Source: Pseudomonadota bacterium
GTDB lineage: Bacteria > Pseudomonadota > Gammaproteobacteria > Acidiferrobacterales > Acidiferrobacteraceae
Length of the DNA stretch: 58,533 nucleotides
Direction of reading: 5' to 3'
Assembly (NCBI GenBank): GCA_021785035.1
Contig: JAJYGP010000032.1
Location: 1 to 58,533 of the forward strand
The notes beneath the pieces were generated by a model, which saw nothing but the letters and a program-made list of their open reading frames with translations, was not told the origin of the DNA and ran no database searches. The number at the start of each line of letters is the position of its first letter. The first letter of the stretch is position 1. Of this stretch, positions 43,464 through 52,832 are shown one piece after another. The position numbers were made by a program, and so were the translations under genes.

Positions 43464-45101
43464 CTATGTGGGGCAGATCATCTGGCCCAGCTCCTCGGTC
43501 AGACGAATGTTCTCGGTGTAGTCGACCGGACAATCGATCAGGGTGACAGTGGGGGTTTGAAGGGCCTTTCTCAGGGTCGGCAACAGATCCTCAGCGCGCT
43601 CTATGCGGTAACCCTCAGCACCAAAGGCCTTGGCGTACTGTACAAAATCCGGGTTGGTGAACTGGACATTCCCGGTTCGCTTATAGTGGAGCTGCTGCTT
43701 CCATTCAATAAGACCGTAGCAGCGGTCGTTCCAGATGAGGACCACGAAAGCGACGCCTAGGCGCATCGCCGTTTCAATTTCCTGAGAGTTCATGAGAAAG
43801 CCCGCGTCCCCGGTGACGGCGACGACTCGCTTCCCGGGACAGGCCAAAGCCGCCGCCACGGCACCCGGCACCGCAATGCCCATGCTCGCAAAACCGTTCG
43901 AGATGATGCAGGTATTGGGGCGCTCGGCATCGTAGAGCCGCGCCATCCAAAGCTTATGGGCACCAACATCGCATAACACGATGTCCTCCACATCAAGCGC
44001 CGCGCGCAGGTCAGCCACGATCCGTTGAGGCTTTACGGGAAACGCCTGATTGTCGCAAAAGGCGGTAAGCTCACGACGAATGAGTTCGCGCAGATTGCGT
44101 GAAACGCTCGAAGTCCGCGCAGAAATGCGCTCGGCGATGGCCGGCAAGGTCACAGAATAGTCCCCGATCACGCCCGAGGTCACGATGTAATGGGCATCGA
44201 TCTCGGCGGCGCGCAGATCGATATGCACGATCTGTCGATCCGCAGTGCGGTGCCAAAGAATTGGCGGATACTCGACGATGTCATAGCCTATACAGATGAT
44301 AACGTCGGCGCGATCGAACCCGCAGGAGACATAGTCGTGGGCCTGCAAACCCACGGTGCCGAGACTCAAGGAATGCGAGGCCGGAATCGCACCCTTGGCC
44401 ATGAACGTTGTGGCGACCGGTATCTGGAGCTTTTCGGCAAACTGCAGCAGGGCCTCGCAGCCTCGACCACGAACCACCCCGTTGCCGGCCATAATGATGG
44501 GAAACTTTGCGGCCGCGATCACCGTGGCGGCCTCCGCCACTTGCGATGCCGCCGGGTAGGGGGCGGCCGCGACCTGGACCTTGAGCGGCAGGCCCGAGAC
44601 CGGCTTTGCGGCCACGTTCTCCGGGAAATCGATAAAACACGCCCCCGGCTTTTCGATTTGCGAGAGCTTGAATGCCTTGCGGACGATTTCCGTTACCGTT
44701 TCCGGCTCGAGAACCTGAACGGCGTATTTGGTAATCGGCGCGAAAAGATTGACGAGATTTAAAACCTGGTGCGACTCTTTATGAAGTCGCAAGGTCGAGG
44801 CCTGGCCGGCAATGGCGACCAGCGGGGCGCGGTCCATATTGGCATCGGCAACGCCGGTAACAAGATTGGTGGCGCCCGGCCCGAGCGTCGCCAAACAGAC
44901 ACCGGCCTTATGGGTCAGCCGCCCGTAAACGTCGGCCATGAAGGCCGCGCCCTGCTCATGCCTAGTCGTCACGAATTGGATGGAAGAATCGAGCAAAGCA
45001 TCCATGAGCCCGAGGTTCTCCTCCCCCGGGATCCCAAAGATGTACTGAACCCCCTCGTTCTCCAAGCACCGAACAAAGAGCTGGGCGGCGTTCACAGTCA
45101 A
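43464..45101 (-). CDS. alsS: Acetolactate synthase, AlsS type
   Basis: This ThDP enzyme condenses two pyruvates to acetolactate, feeding acetoin or valine/leucine synthesis. The 545-residue protein resembles catabolic AlsS: the activating Glu in VTTRHEQGAAFMADVYGRLT, GPGATNLVTGVADAN, QVLNLVNLFAPITKYAVQV, IGYDIVEYPPILWH and the cofactor motif GDAGFLMNSQEIETAMRLG followed by WND. No regulatory subunit gene is adjacent, which fits the catabolic type. It starts with TTG at 45101, overlapping the dsbA-like stop codon (TTGA), and is therefore translationally coupled to it. Confidence 0.88.
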   Translation of the reverse strand: MTVNAAQLFVRCLENEGVQYIFGIPGEENLGLMDALLDSSIQFVTTRHEQGAAFMADVYGRLTHKAGVCLATLGPGATNLVTGVADANMDRAPLVAIAGQASTLRLHKESHQVLNLVNLFAPITKYAVQVLEPETVTEIVRKAFKLSQIEKPGACFIDFPENVAAKPVSGLPLKVQVAAAPYPAASQVAEAATVIAAAKFPIIMAGNGVVRGRGCEALLQFAEKLQIPVATTFMAKGAIPASHSLSLGTVGLQAHDYVSCGFDRADVIICIGYDIVEYPPILWHRTADRQIVHIDLRAAEIDAHYIVTSGVIGDYSVTLPAIAERISARTSSVSRNLRELIRRELTAFCDNQAFPVKPQRIVADLRAALDVEDIVLCDVGAHKLWMARLYDAERPNTCIISNGFASMGIAVPGAVAAALACPGKRVVAVTGDAGFLMNSQEIETAMRLGVAFVVLIWNDRCYGLIEWKQQLHYKRTGNVQFTNPDFVQYAKAFGAEGYRIERAEDLLPTLRKALQTPTVTLIDCPVDYTENIRLTEELGQMICPT

Positions 45102-45733
45102 CGACCTTTTAAGTGCTGTGCCTTGCGGATCAAGTAATCGACCACGCGCATCATCTGTCGCCGACTCCCAGCTAAGCTTGGGTTGGTGCGGTAGCGCCCG
45201 TCGACGATAAACGTTGGGACCGAATGGATTCCCTCCGCGTCCTGCTGTTGGCGCGCCTTACGAACGGCAAGACCCACGGCAAAGGAGCGGTAGACTTGCA
45301 TGAAGCGGGCCGCCGGCACCCGGCTGTGGCTTGCCACCCACCGCGAGATCGTGGCGGCGTTATCCAAGACCTCATGATGGATGTGGATCGCGTTAAAAAA
45401 TTTATCGTGAAGCGCCGGCACGAGGCCTAGGTCTTTGAACGCAAAAAAGGCGCGCGCTTGCGGCAACCAGTAGGGGCTGATGGCGGCCGCTTGGCGCGAG
45501 AAGACCACATCCTTGGGCTTGTGCGCAAGCCAGCGATTTAGGACCGGCTGGAGATGAAAGCAGTGGGGGCAGCCGTACCAAAAAACCTCCTGGACCTCGA
45601 TCTTCGGGCCGGGGGGTACCGGCTGCACGGGGCTTACCCGCACATACTCCATGCTTTCGACCACATTCGCCTGGACTGCCGCCGTCGTGAGGGCCAAAAA
45701 CACCCCTAGGACCGGGGCCATGTATCTCCTCAT
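45098..45733 (-). CDS. dsbA: DsbA-like periplasmic thiol:disulfide oxidoreductase
   Basis: This enzyme introduces disulfide bonds into exported proteins. The product of about 211 residues has a signal peptide (MAPVLGVFLALTTAAVQA), the active site VFWYGCPHCFHLQPV (CPHC), an inserted helical domain and the cis-Pro loop GIHSVPTFIVDGRYR. The ATG at 45733 is preceded by AAGGAG; a GTG one codon earlier is also possible. The gene overlaps the acetolactate synthase start, an unusual pairing. Confidence 0.9.
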   Translation of the reverse strand: MRRYMAPVLGVFLALTTAAVQANVVESMEYVRVSPVQPVPPGPKIEVQEVFWYGCPHCFHLQPVLNRWLAHKPKDVVFSRQAAAISPYWLPQARAFFAFKDLGLVPALHDKFFNAIHIHHEVLDNAATISRWVASHSRVPAARFMQVYRSFAVGLAVRKARQQQDAEGIHSVPTFIVDGRYRTNPSLAGSRRQMMRVVDYLIRKAQHLKGR

Positions 45734-45848
45734 CACACCATCTCCTTAAGTGTCCGCCATAGGGCTGCATCTATTGTAGCCGCTTTTGTGTTCCCTGCGG
45801 ACAGGGGCTATTCTACGGCCTAAATGCGCGTCGTCGCGGGGACCAGGT

Positions 45849-46340
45849 ATGACCGTAAAATCCAAGGTTGAGCTAGCGGAGTTTCTTACTCACCAATATC
45901 TTTGTGAATCGCTGACGATCAAGGAGGTGGAGACGCTCCTTGAGTACACGGAGCTCGTCCAGTTCCGTAAGAACGCCATCATAGCGGATATAGGGGAAGT
46001 GGGCGAAGCGCTTTATTTTGTGGTGAAAGGCGAGGTCGCTCTCTACTACGACGACGGGGGGGAGGAGCACGAGGTCGGGCGCATGACCGACGGCGAACTG
46101 ATGGGCGAGATGTCGTTCTTCGATCGTAAACCCCGATCGGCACGCATGCGCGCCAAAACCGACGACACCCGGGTTCTGCTCTTGTCGCGCGCCAAATACA
46201 AACGCATGCGGGTGGAGCACCCGTATATCGCCGTGAACCTGTTAGAGCACGCGGTGATTAGTCTCGATCACCTTTTTCGGCGCGTGAGCAATGACGTCGC
46301 GCGCTTCTCGCAGTACATCCACGGCGGAATCAAGATGTAG
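45849..46340 (+). CDS. Cyclic nucleotide-binding domain protein
   Basis: This 163-residue protein contains a cNMP-binding beta-roll: FRKNAIIADIGEVGEALYFV, VKGEVALYYDDGGEEHEVG, and a phosphate-cassette-like GELMGEMSFFDRKPRSARMR. No DNA-binding helix-turn-helix follows; the C-terminus is a short helix (VNLLEHAVISLDHLFRRVS). It is thus a stand-alone sensor or adaptor rather than a Crp-type regulator. The Arg of the cassette (RSAR) is compatible with nucleotide binding. Its 3' end overlaps that of mpl on the other strand by 11 bases. Confidence 0.8.
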   Translation: MTVKSKVELAEFLTHQYLCESLTIKEVETLLEYTELVQFRKNAIIADIGEVGEALYFVVKGEVALYYDDGGEEHEVGRMTDGELMGEMSFFDRKPRSARMRAKTDDTRVLLLSRAKYKRMRVEHPYIAVNLLEHAVISLDHLFRRVSNDVARFSQYIHGGIKM

Positions 46341-47685
46341 ACGCCAAGGCCTCCAGTAGACGTCCGTGGAGGCCGGCAAAGCCGCCGTTACTCATGATCA
46401 AGATGTGATCGCCCGAGCGCGCCTCGCTCACGAGATCGGAAAGGAGCGCCTCGTGGCTTTGGTAGACATGGGATTTGGAACGCCGTGAACAAAACGCGGC
46501 CTCGACATCCCAGCCGATATCGGGCGGCGCATAGACATAGACCCTGTCCGCCCCATCCAGCGAGGGCGCAAGCGTGTCGCGGTGGACGCCTTGGCGCATG
46601 GTGTTGGAGCGCGGCTCAAGAACCGCCAGCACCCGCGCCGATCCGACCCGCGCCTTGAGCGCCTCGAGGGTGGTCTTGATGGCGGTGGGGTGGTGGGCAA
46701 AATCATCGTACACCGTGACGCCCCGCACCTGACCCCGAACCTCGAGCCGCCGCTTGATGCCGCTAAAACGGCGCAGCGCCTCAATGGCCACCTCCGGCGC
46801 CACACCTGCGAACCGCGCCGCGCCCAAGGCCGCCAGGGCATTCGCGATATTGTGCTGCCCCAAGAGACCCCAACGCAGCTCGCCGTAATCCCGGCCCGCA
46901 AACGACACCCGAAAAGCGCTGCCATCAGCCGCCAGGGGTTTGGCCTGCCACCCGTCGGCCCGCGAGAAATACTCGACCGGAGTCCAGACCCCGCTCGCCA
47001 GAACCTCGGCCACGGCCGGATCGGCACCATTGGCTATGACCCGCCCTTGACTTGGCACCGTGCGCAAAAGATGCTGGAATTGCCGGGAGATTGCCGCAAG
47101 ATCCGGGTAGATATCGGCGTGATCGAATTCAAGATTATTAAGGATTGCGACCCGTGGCCGATAGTGGACGAATTTGGCCCGCTTATCAAAAAAGGCGGTG
47201 TCGTACTCGTCGGCCTCGACAACGAAGAACCGCGACTCGGTCACCCGGGCCGAGACCCCGAAATTGGTTGGAACGCCGCCGATCAAGAATCCGGGCTTGA
47301 GGCCCGCCTCCTCAAGGATCCAGGCGACTAGACTCGTGACCGTTGTCTTCCCGTGGGTCCCGGCCACCGCCACGACGAATTTGTCCTTTAAGACCTGTTC
47401 GGCCAGCCATTGCGGACCGGATGTGTAGGGAATCCCTTGATCGAGAACCTGCTCCACAGCCGGATTGCCTCGCGAGAGGGCGTTGCCGATGACCACTATG
47501 TCGGGGGCCGGATTGGGGAGGCCCGCGTAACCCTCGGTCACTGCGATGCCACTCGCCAGCAACTGGTCGCTCATGGGCGGATAGAGCCCGCGATCAGCGC
47601 CCGTCACATGAAACCCGGCGGCCTTGGCTATCAAGGCCAAGCCGCCCATAAAGGTCCCGCCAATTCCTAGGATATGGATGCGCAT
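46330..47685 (-). CDS. mpl: UDP-N-acetylmuramate:L-Ala-gamma-D-Glu-meso-DAP ligase
   Basis: A peptidoglycan-recycling ligase that attaches recovered tripeptide to UDP-MurNAc. The 451-residue protein opens MRIHILGIGGTFMGGLALIA, characteristic of Mpl rather than MurC. The ATP P-loop is VAVAGTHGKTTVTSLVAWIL; VVEADEYDTAFFDKRAKFVH, LNNLEFDHADIYPDLAAI, YDDFAHHPTAIKTTLEAL and LEPRSNTMRQGVH are all present. The ATG overlaps the stop codon of the upstream membrane-protein gene (TAATG). The frame extends about 630 bases further upstream, but into sequence without ligase similarity. Confidence 0.95.
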   Translation of the reverse strand: MRIHILGIGGTFMGGLALIAKAAGFHVTGADRGLYPPMSDQLLASGIAVTEGYAGLPNPAPDIVVIGNALSRGNPAVEQVLDQGIPYTSGPQWLAEQVLKDKFVVAVAGTHGKTTVTSLVAWILEEAGLKPGFLIGGVPTNFGVSARVTESRFFVVEADEYDTAFFDKRAKFVHYRPRVAILNNLEFDHADIYPDLAAISRQFQHLLRTVPSQGRVIANGADPAVAEVLASGVWTPVEYFSRADGWQAKPLAADGSAFRVSFAGRDYGELRWGLLGQHNIANALAALGAARFAGVAPEVAIEALRRFSGIKRRLEVRGQVRGVTVYDDFAHHPTAIKTTLEALKARVGSARVLAVLEPRSNTMRQGVHRDTLAPSLDGADRVYVYAPPDIGWDVEAAFCSRRSKSHVYQSHEALLSDLVSEARSGDHILIMSNGGFAGLHGRLLEALASTS

Positions 47686-48185
47686 TAGCTCGGTGGTAAA
47701 GGAAAAAGAGTGATCAATACCCAGCCGCTCACGACGACCCCCGTGAGACTCATCAGGGCGCTCAAGACCAACGGGAGCTCGACGGCGTGCCAGAGGATCT
47801 TGGTGATGATGGCCACAAACCACACCGCTAGGGCAATCGCCAAGATCTCGGACCCCAAGGCACCAAAACCCCGGCCAAAGGACAGTGGCCAGGTAATGAG
47901 ATTGATTAGCACATTGCTTCCATACACGGCGGATACAGTCTGTCCGTAGCGAACCCACAAGCGCCGCGCCGACAAGACCAGCCCTATCCAAAGACCGAGC
48001 AAAGACGTTTGCGCTAACGCGAAATCGAGCCGTTGACCATTCTGGGTGAACCCGGTATCCACCGCATAGTTCGTCAAAAACGCCAGGATCCCGGTCACTA
48101 TCGGTAGACTGCGGGAGGCCGGCAAGTCCTGCGGACGCCCCGATAAAAAACCAATATCCAGGAAAAGGCCGAGAAGTGCGCCCAT
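47685..48185 (-). CDS. Four-helix membrane protein of unknown function
   Basis: This 166-residue hydrophobic protein has about four transmembrane segments (SLPIVTGILAFLTNYAV, TSLLGLWIGLVLSARRL, LAIALAVWFVAIITKIL, LTGVVVSGWVLITLFPL). I do not recognise the family. The stop codon overlaps the mpl start, so the two are coupled. The ATG lacks a clear ribosome binding site. It is divergent from rnd, with 109 bases between. Confidence 0.6.
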   Translation of the reverse strand: MGALLGLFLDIGFLSGRPQDLPASRSLPIVTGILAFLTNYAVDTGFTQNGQRLDFALAQTSLLGLWIGLVLSARRLWVRYGQTVSAVYGSNVLINLITWPLSFGRGFGALGSEILAIALAVWFVAIITKILWHAVELPLVLSALMSLTGVVVSGWVLITLFPLPPS

Positions 48186-48294
48186 CTAACGGCGCACAAG
48201 GATAAGAGGCGAAAACGGGTTCAAAAGCATGAGGGCATAATAAACCGCTTTGCGGCTGGAACAAAACCGCCCATCCCTCTACACTGCGCCGTTC

Positions 48295-49401
48295 ATGACC
48301 GAACTTCTGATCGACCAAGAGGCCCTCGAGGCCTTATGCCACGCCCTGACCAAGGCCTCATGGGTGGGCCTCGATACCGAATTTGTTCGCGAACGCACCT
48401 ACTATGCCGAGCTCTGCTTGGTGCAGCTGGCGCTTCCCGATGCCTTGGTGTTGGTAGACCCCCTTAAAGTCGATATACGGCCCCTCGCTCAGGCCTTACG
48501 GGGACCAGGCCCGAAGATCGTGCACGCCGGCCGTCAGGACCTCGAGCTTTTGCTGCAAGAAACCGGGGGCCTGCCGTCTCCTCTCTTCGATACCCAGATC
48601 GCGGCGGCCCTGATTGGCCATCACGACCAGGTCGGATATGCAAAACTGGTGGCACAATTGCTTGCGGTGGAACTCAACAAGGATGCCACGCGCACGAACT
48701 GGGCGCTGCGGCCCTTGAGCGAACGCCAGCTTGCCTACGCCCAAGACGATGTCCGCTACCTGGACGCCTTACGCGACAAACTGGGGTCAGAATTGGTGCG
48801 CTTGGGGCGCATGGACTGGCTTACTGAAGACTGCGAGGCCTTAACCGAGCCAGGACTCTATCGTTTCCATCCCGATCAACTCGTGCACCGTTACCGCCAA
48901 GGCGCCAGTCTTTCGCCCGGCGGCCAGGCGATTTTTCAGGAGCTGTTGGTGTGGCGCGAGGCCGCCGCCCAAGAGGCCAATCTTCCGCGCAACTGGGTCC
49001 TCCCGGATACAGTGCTGGCCGAACTTGCAGCGCGTCCGCCCAAGAACCAAACCGAGCTCGCCGCCCACCGCGGCCTTAGCCCACAGAGTCTCGAACGTTG
49101 GGGGGGCGCGGCCATGGCGACCATCGAACGTGCCGGAGACAGTCCGCGCCGGCCATGGGCCCTGCCGCGGCTCGATCCCGAGCAAGAGCGCCTCTATATG
49201 GCACTCGCAGTCCACGTCGACGCCTGCGCAAAGGCCCTGGCCATAGAAGCCGGAGTTCTCTGTTCGCGCCGCACCTTGAAAGAGATAGTGCAAGGGGCGC
49301 CACCGGGGAACCTCGTGCGTGGTTGGCGGGCCGAGGTCTTAGGATCACAAGGCGCTCGGCTTTTGGCCGAGATGGGAAATCTCCATGCCCAATCTACATG
49401 A
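48295..49401 (+). CDS. rnd: Ribonuclease D
   Basis: A 3'-5' exoribonuclease that trims tRNA and other stable RNA 3' ends. The 368-residue protein has the DEDD exonuclease motifs (WVGLDTEFVRERTYYAELCL, IVHAGRQDLELLLQETGG, AYAQDDVRYLDALRDKL) and an HRDC domain (FQELLVWREAAAQEANLPRN). The length matches E. coli Rnd (375). The 3' end overlaps engB by 17 bases. Confidence 0.94.
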   Translation: MTELLIDQEALEALCHALTKASWVGLDTEFVRERTYYAELCLVQLALPDALVLVDPLKVDIRPLAQALRGPGPKIVHAGRQDLELLLQETGGLPSPLFDTQIAAALIGHHDQVGYAKLVAQLLAVELNKDATRTNWALRPLSERQLAYAQDDVRYLDALRDKLGSELVRLGRMDWLTEDCEALTEPGLYRFHPDQLVHRYRQGASLSPGGQAIFQELLVWREAAAQEANLPRNWVLPDTVLAELAARPPKNQTELAAHRGLSPQSLERWGGAAMATIERAGDSPRRPWALPRLDPEQERLYMALAVHVDACAKALAIEAGVLCSRRTLKEIVQGAPPGNLVRGWRAEVLGSQGARLLAEMGNLHAQST

Positions 49402-49981
49402 CGCGACGTTCGTGGCCGGAGCCGTGCGACTGCGCGATTTGCCTCCTGACACCGGATACGAAGTGGCCTTCACCGGCCGCTCCAATGCCGGGAAATCCAG
49501 CGCCCTCAACATATTGACCGGCCGATCGGGGCTGGCGCGCGTGAGCAAGACGCCGGGGCGCACTCAACAACTGAATGTCTTTGCGCTCGACGCGAGCCAT
49601 CACCTTATCGACCTCCCCGGCTATGGCTACGCTAAGGTGCCGCAGGCCTTACGCCAGGGTTTTTTGACCCTGATCTCAGACTACCTGTCCGAACGGCGGA
49701 GCCTGCAGGCCTTGGTGCTGCTCGCCGACATCCGCCATGGCCTGAAGACCGAGGATCGGGCGCTGTTGGCAAAGCGCGCCGATCTTCCAATTCTGGTCCT
49801 GCTTTCGAAGGCCGACAAAGTCAACCGCAGCGAGCGCGCCAAACAAACGCGCGAGATGGCGAAAAGCGCGCCATCCAATGCCTTTTTCTTGCCATTTTCA
49901 GCCCATAGCCAAGAGGGGGTGGAAGAGGCACGGGCACTGGTTCTGGGATTCTTGAAACTCGATGACAGAGCACCCTCTTAG
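49385..49981 (+). CDS. engB: Ribosome biogenesis GTPase YihA/EngB
   Basis: An essential GTPase for 50S subunit assembly. The 198-residue protein shows G1 (VAFTGRSNAGKSSALNIL), G2/G3 (SKTPGRTQQLNVF, HLIDLPGYGYAKVP), G4 (LSKADKVN) and G5 (LPFSAHSQEGVEE). The start lies inside the end of rnd, so the two form a unit. Confidence 0.95.
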   Translation: MPNLHDATFVAGAVRLRDLPPDTGYEVAFTGRSNAGKSSALNILTGRSGLARVSKTPGRTQQLNVFALDASHHLIDLPGYGYAKVPQALRQGFLTLISDYLSERRSLQALVLLADIRHGLKTEDRALLAKRADLPILVLLSKADKVNRSERAKQTREMAKSAPSNAFFLPFSAHSQEGVEEARALVLGFLKLDDRAPS

Positions 49982-50019
49982 GCCCCGCACAACCACCGTT
50001 CTCAGAGCGGAGAACAGAC

Positions 50020-50053
50020 AAAAAACCCCCGGGCACAAAGAGGGGGCCCGGGG
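50020..50053 (-). terminator. Intrinsic terminator of polA
   Basis: On the minus strand CCCCGGGC and GCCCGGGG (plus 50046-50053 and 50027-50034) form a perfect eight-base stem with an 11-base loop, directly followed by G and six T residues (plus A-run 50020-50025). It lies about 110 bases beyond the polA stop. The opposite strand has no T-run, so it serves polA only. Confidence 0.85.
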
Positions 50054-50162
50054 TACAACAAGGTCCCGGATCTAGCGATCCAGGTTGCCCGCTCAGGGAG
50101 GAGAAGCGGGCAAAGGACATAATCGTCCTACCCCTGTAGACCCTCGCCCCACACAGAAGTTC

Positions 50163-52832
50163 CTAGTGGGCCTCGTCCCAATTCGCGCCTATCCCACAAT
50201 CGACGATCAGCGGTACCGAAAGACTGGCGACCGACTCCATTCGGGCGACAACCCCCTCCTGAAGGGCCGCCAACTCGTCCCCAGGGGCCTCGAAAACAAG
50301 CTCGTCGTGGACCTGCATGATCATGCGGGCCTTAAGGCCCGCCTCGTCCATAAAGGCGTCGACAGTCAACATCGCCATTTTGATGAGGTCGGCCGCCGTC
50401 CCCTGCAAAGGCGCATTGATCGCGGTCCGCTCCGCATACTGGCGGCGCGCCGTATGGCTCGCCTTGATATCGGGGATATAGAGTCTGCGCCCAAACAGGG
50501 TCTCGACGTAACCTTGCTCGCGGGCCTGGACGCGCATGGTCTCCATATAGCGCTGGACGCCGGGATAGCGCTTGAAGTAGAGGTCGCAATAGCCCTGGGC
50601 GTGGACCTGGTCGATGCGCAACTGGCGCGCGAGACCAAAGGCCGACATACCGTACATAAGACCGAAGTTGATGGCTTTGGCGGCTCGCCGCTGATCGTCT
50701 GTCACATCGCCCAAAGCCACCCCAAAGACCTCCGCGGCCGTGGCCCTGTGGACGTCCCGACCCTCGCGAAAGGCCCGCACCAAACCCTCATCTGCGGACA
50801 GATGGGCCATGAGGCGCAGCTCGATCTGGGAATAGTCGGCCGACAGGATCCGCTTGCCCGGCCCGGCCACAAAAGCCTGGCGAATGCGCCGCCCCTCTGG
50901 CGTGCGCACCGGAATGTTTTGGAGATTGGGGTCGCTCGAGGAGAGGCGGCCGGTGGCGGCCACCGCTTGGTGGTAGTGGGTATGGATGCGCCCCGTGCGC
51001 GGGTCACACATGAGCGGCAATTTGTCAGTATAAGTGCTTTTGAGCTTCCCGACTCCGCGATAATCCAAGATGAGCCGGGGGAGCGGGTAATCGAGGGCCA
51101 GCTCGGCCAAAGTCTCCTCGGCAGTCGAGGGCTGGCCTTTGGGTGTTCGCCGTTTGATGGGCAACTTCAGATCGGTAAAAAGAATGTGTTGGATCTGGGT
51201 GGGAGAATTGAGATTGAAAGCGGTTCCGGCGAGCTTATGGGCCGAGGCCTCTAAGGTCTTCAGGGTCTCGGCCAGCTCGACGCCGTGGGCCTTTAGCATC
51301 TGGCAATCGATCGGAACGCCGTTGGCCTCGATTCGCGCCAACACCGGGGCCAAGGGCCGCTCGATGTCCCGATAGACCCAAGCGAGCCTGGGCTCTTTCG
51401 CAAGACGCGTCATGAGCTCTTTGTGCAGCTCGCACAACGCCTGCGCCGTATCCGCTGCCGCCGCAAGAATTTCGTGCCGGGGGATTTCCGTAAGCGCGCG
51501 CAGTTCGCGGCCGTGGCCGCGAACTGTTGCTTCGGTAGCCACCGGGCGCCCCAGATATTTGAGCGCCAGGGTGGCGAGATCGTGGCCCGGTGCGCCACTG
51601 TCGAGCACGTAGGACGCGAGCATCACGTCCTCGGCGGTCCCGAACCCGGCGCCGACCTCCGGCCCAAGAAGGCGCAGGAGGCGCTTAGCGTCATGGACGA
51701 CGGCCGTTCGGGCATCGGCCCATAAGGGGCCTAGGACCGCCCACACATCCGAGGGTCTGAGCGATGCGAACAAGCCCTCTTGGACCGGAATGAAGGCACA
51801 AGACGCGCTCGTGCCCACCACCCACGCCGCGATCTTTCCGTCCTCGGCCCACAGATCGAAGGCCAGAAGTGGGGCCTCTGTCCATTGCGGCACGAGCTCG
51901 TTGAGCGCAGACAGTTCAGTTACGAAGACAGCTGCGGGCGATTTTTGGTCGGAACGGCCAGGGCCTAGTTCCCTAAGCCAGGCCTTGAACTCGAGCTGAC
52001 CGTACAGGCGCCGCAAGGCCTCCTGATCGGGGGCCTCAGGCACGAGGTCCTCAAGGCCCAAGGGCAAAGGGACATCGCAGCGGATGGTCACAAGCGTCCG
52101 GGCCAAGGCCAGTTGTTCTTGGTGGGCCCGCAGGGCCTCCCCGAGACGCCCCGGGATCTCGGCTACGTGCGCCAAAAGCCCCTCGAGCGAGCCATAGGTA
52201 GTGAGCCAGCGAACGGCGGTCTTGGGCCCGGCGCCCGGGATCCCCGGCACGTTATCGACCTTGTCTCCGACGATCGCGAGATAATCCACGATCCGCTCCG
52301 GAGGGACCCCGAAGCGGGCGCATACGCCGGCGCTATCTAGAGCCTGGTCGGTCATAGTGTTGATCAGGGTGACATTCGGTCCCACGAGCTGCGCCATATC
52401 CTTGTCGCCGGTCGAGATCACAACCTGAAAGCCGCGCGCGCAGGCGCTCGTGGCCAGGGTCCCGATCACATCGTCGGCCTCGACACCCGGAATCGCGAGA
52501 AGTGGAACGCCCAGGGCACGAATCAGCTCGTTAAGGGGCGGGATTTGGACGGCCAGATCATCGGGCATGCCACTGCGCGTGGCCTTATAATCGGCATAAA
52601 GGTCATCGCGAAACGTGCCGCCGGGGGCGTCGAAGACCATGGCCAGTCGCGCCGGCTTGTAATCCGAGCGCAACTTGCGCAGCATGTTCACCACTCCGTA
52701 CACCGCGCCAGTCGGTTCGCCTCGGGTGTTGCGCAAATCGGGCATGGCGTGAAACGCCCGGTACAGATAGGATGAGGCATCCACCAACAACAGCAATTGC
52801 CCAGGATTCTCTGTCTCTGCTATGACGTCCAC
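50163..52832 (-). CDS. polA: DNA polymerase I
   Basis: The enzyme for Okazaki-fragment maturation and repair. The 889-residue protein has an N-terminal 5' nuclease domain (LLLVDASSYLYRAFHAMPD, VFDAPGGTFRDDLYADYKA, IPGVEADDVIGTLA, GDKVDNVPGIPGAGPKTA), a central 3'-5' exonuclease-like domain, and a family A polymerase domain (RLSSSDPNLQNIPVRTPEG, ADYSQIELRLMAHLSADEGL, RRAAKAINFGLMYGMSAFGL, MQVHDELVFEAP). By eye the exonuclease active-site residues are replaced: the usual DTE reads FDLWAED, and the other acidic positions also differ. The start is GTG at 52832 with GAGG four bases upstream. The 5' end overlaps the divergent LOG-family gene by 11 bases. Confidence 0.95.
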   Translation of the reverse strand: MDVIAETENPGQLLLLVDASSYLYRAFHAMPDLRNTRGEPTGAVYGVVNMLRKLRSDYKPARLAMVFDAPGGTFRDDLYADYKATRSGMPDDLAVQIPPLNELIRALGVPLLAIPGVEADDVIGTLATSACARGFQVVISTGDKDMAQLVGPNVTLINTMTDQALDSAGVCARFGVPPERIVDYLAIVGDKVDNVPGIPGAGPKTAVRWLTTYGSLEGLLAHVAEIPGRLGEALRAHQEQLALARTLVTIRCDVPLPLGLEDLVPEAPDQEALRRLYGQLEFKAWLRELGPGRSDQKSPAAVFVTELSALNELVPQWTEAPLLAFDLWAEDGKIAAWVVGTSASCAFIPVQEGLFASLRPSDVWAVLGPLWADARTAVVHDAKRLLRLLGPEVGAGFGTAEDVMLASYVLDSGAPGHDLATLALKYLGRPVATEATVRGHGRELRALTEIPRHEILAAAADTAQALCELHKELMTRLAKEPRLAWVYRDIERPLAPVLARIEANGVPIDCQMLKAHGVELAETLKTLEASAHKLAGTAFNLNSPTQIQHILFTDLKLPIKRRTPKGQPSTAEETLAELALDYPLPRLILDYRGVGKLKSTYTDKLPLMCDPRTGRIHTHYHQAVAATGRLSSSDPNLQNIPVRTPEGRRIRQAFVAGPGKRILSADYSQIELRLMAHLSADEGLVRAFREGRDVHRATAAEVFGVALGDVTDDQRRAAKAINFGLMYGMSAFGLARQLRIDQVHAQGYCDLYFKRYPGVQRYMETMRVQAREQGYVETLFGRRLYIPDIKASHTARRQYAERTAINAPLQGTAADLIKMAMLTVDAFMDEAGLKARMIMQVHDELVFEAPGDELAALQEGVVARMESVASLSVPLIVDCGIGANWDEAH

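Noticed and set aside
47690-48318. Upstream extension of the mpl frame by about 210 codons
   Set aside because: The extension overlaps a four-helix membrane-protein gene in another frame and lacks ligase similarity; the ATG at 47685 gives the conserved Mpl N-terminus.
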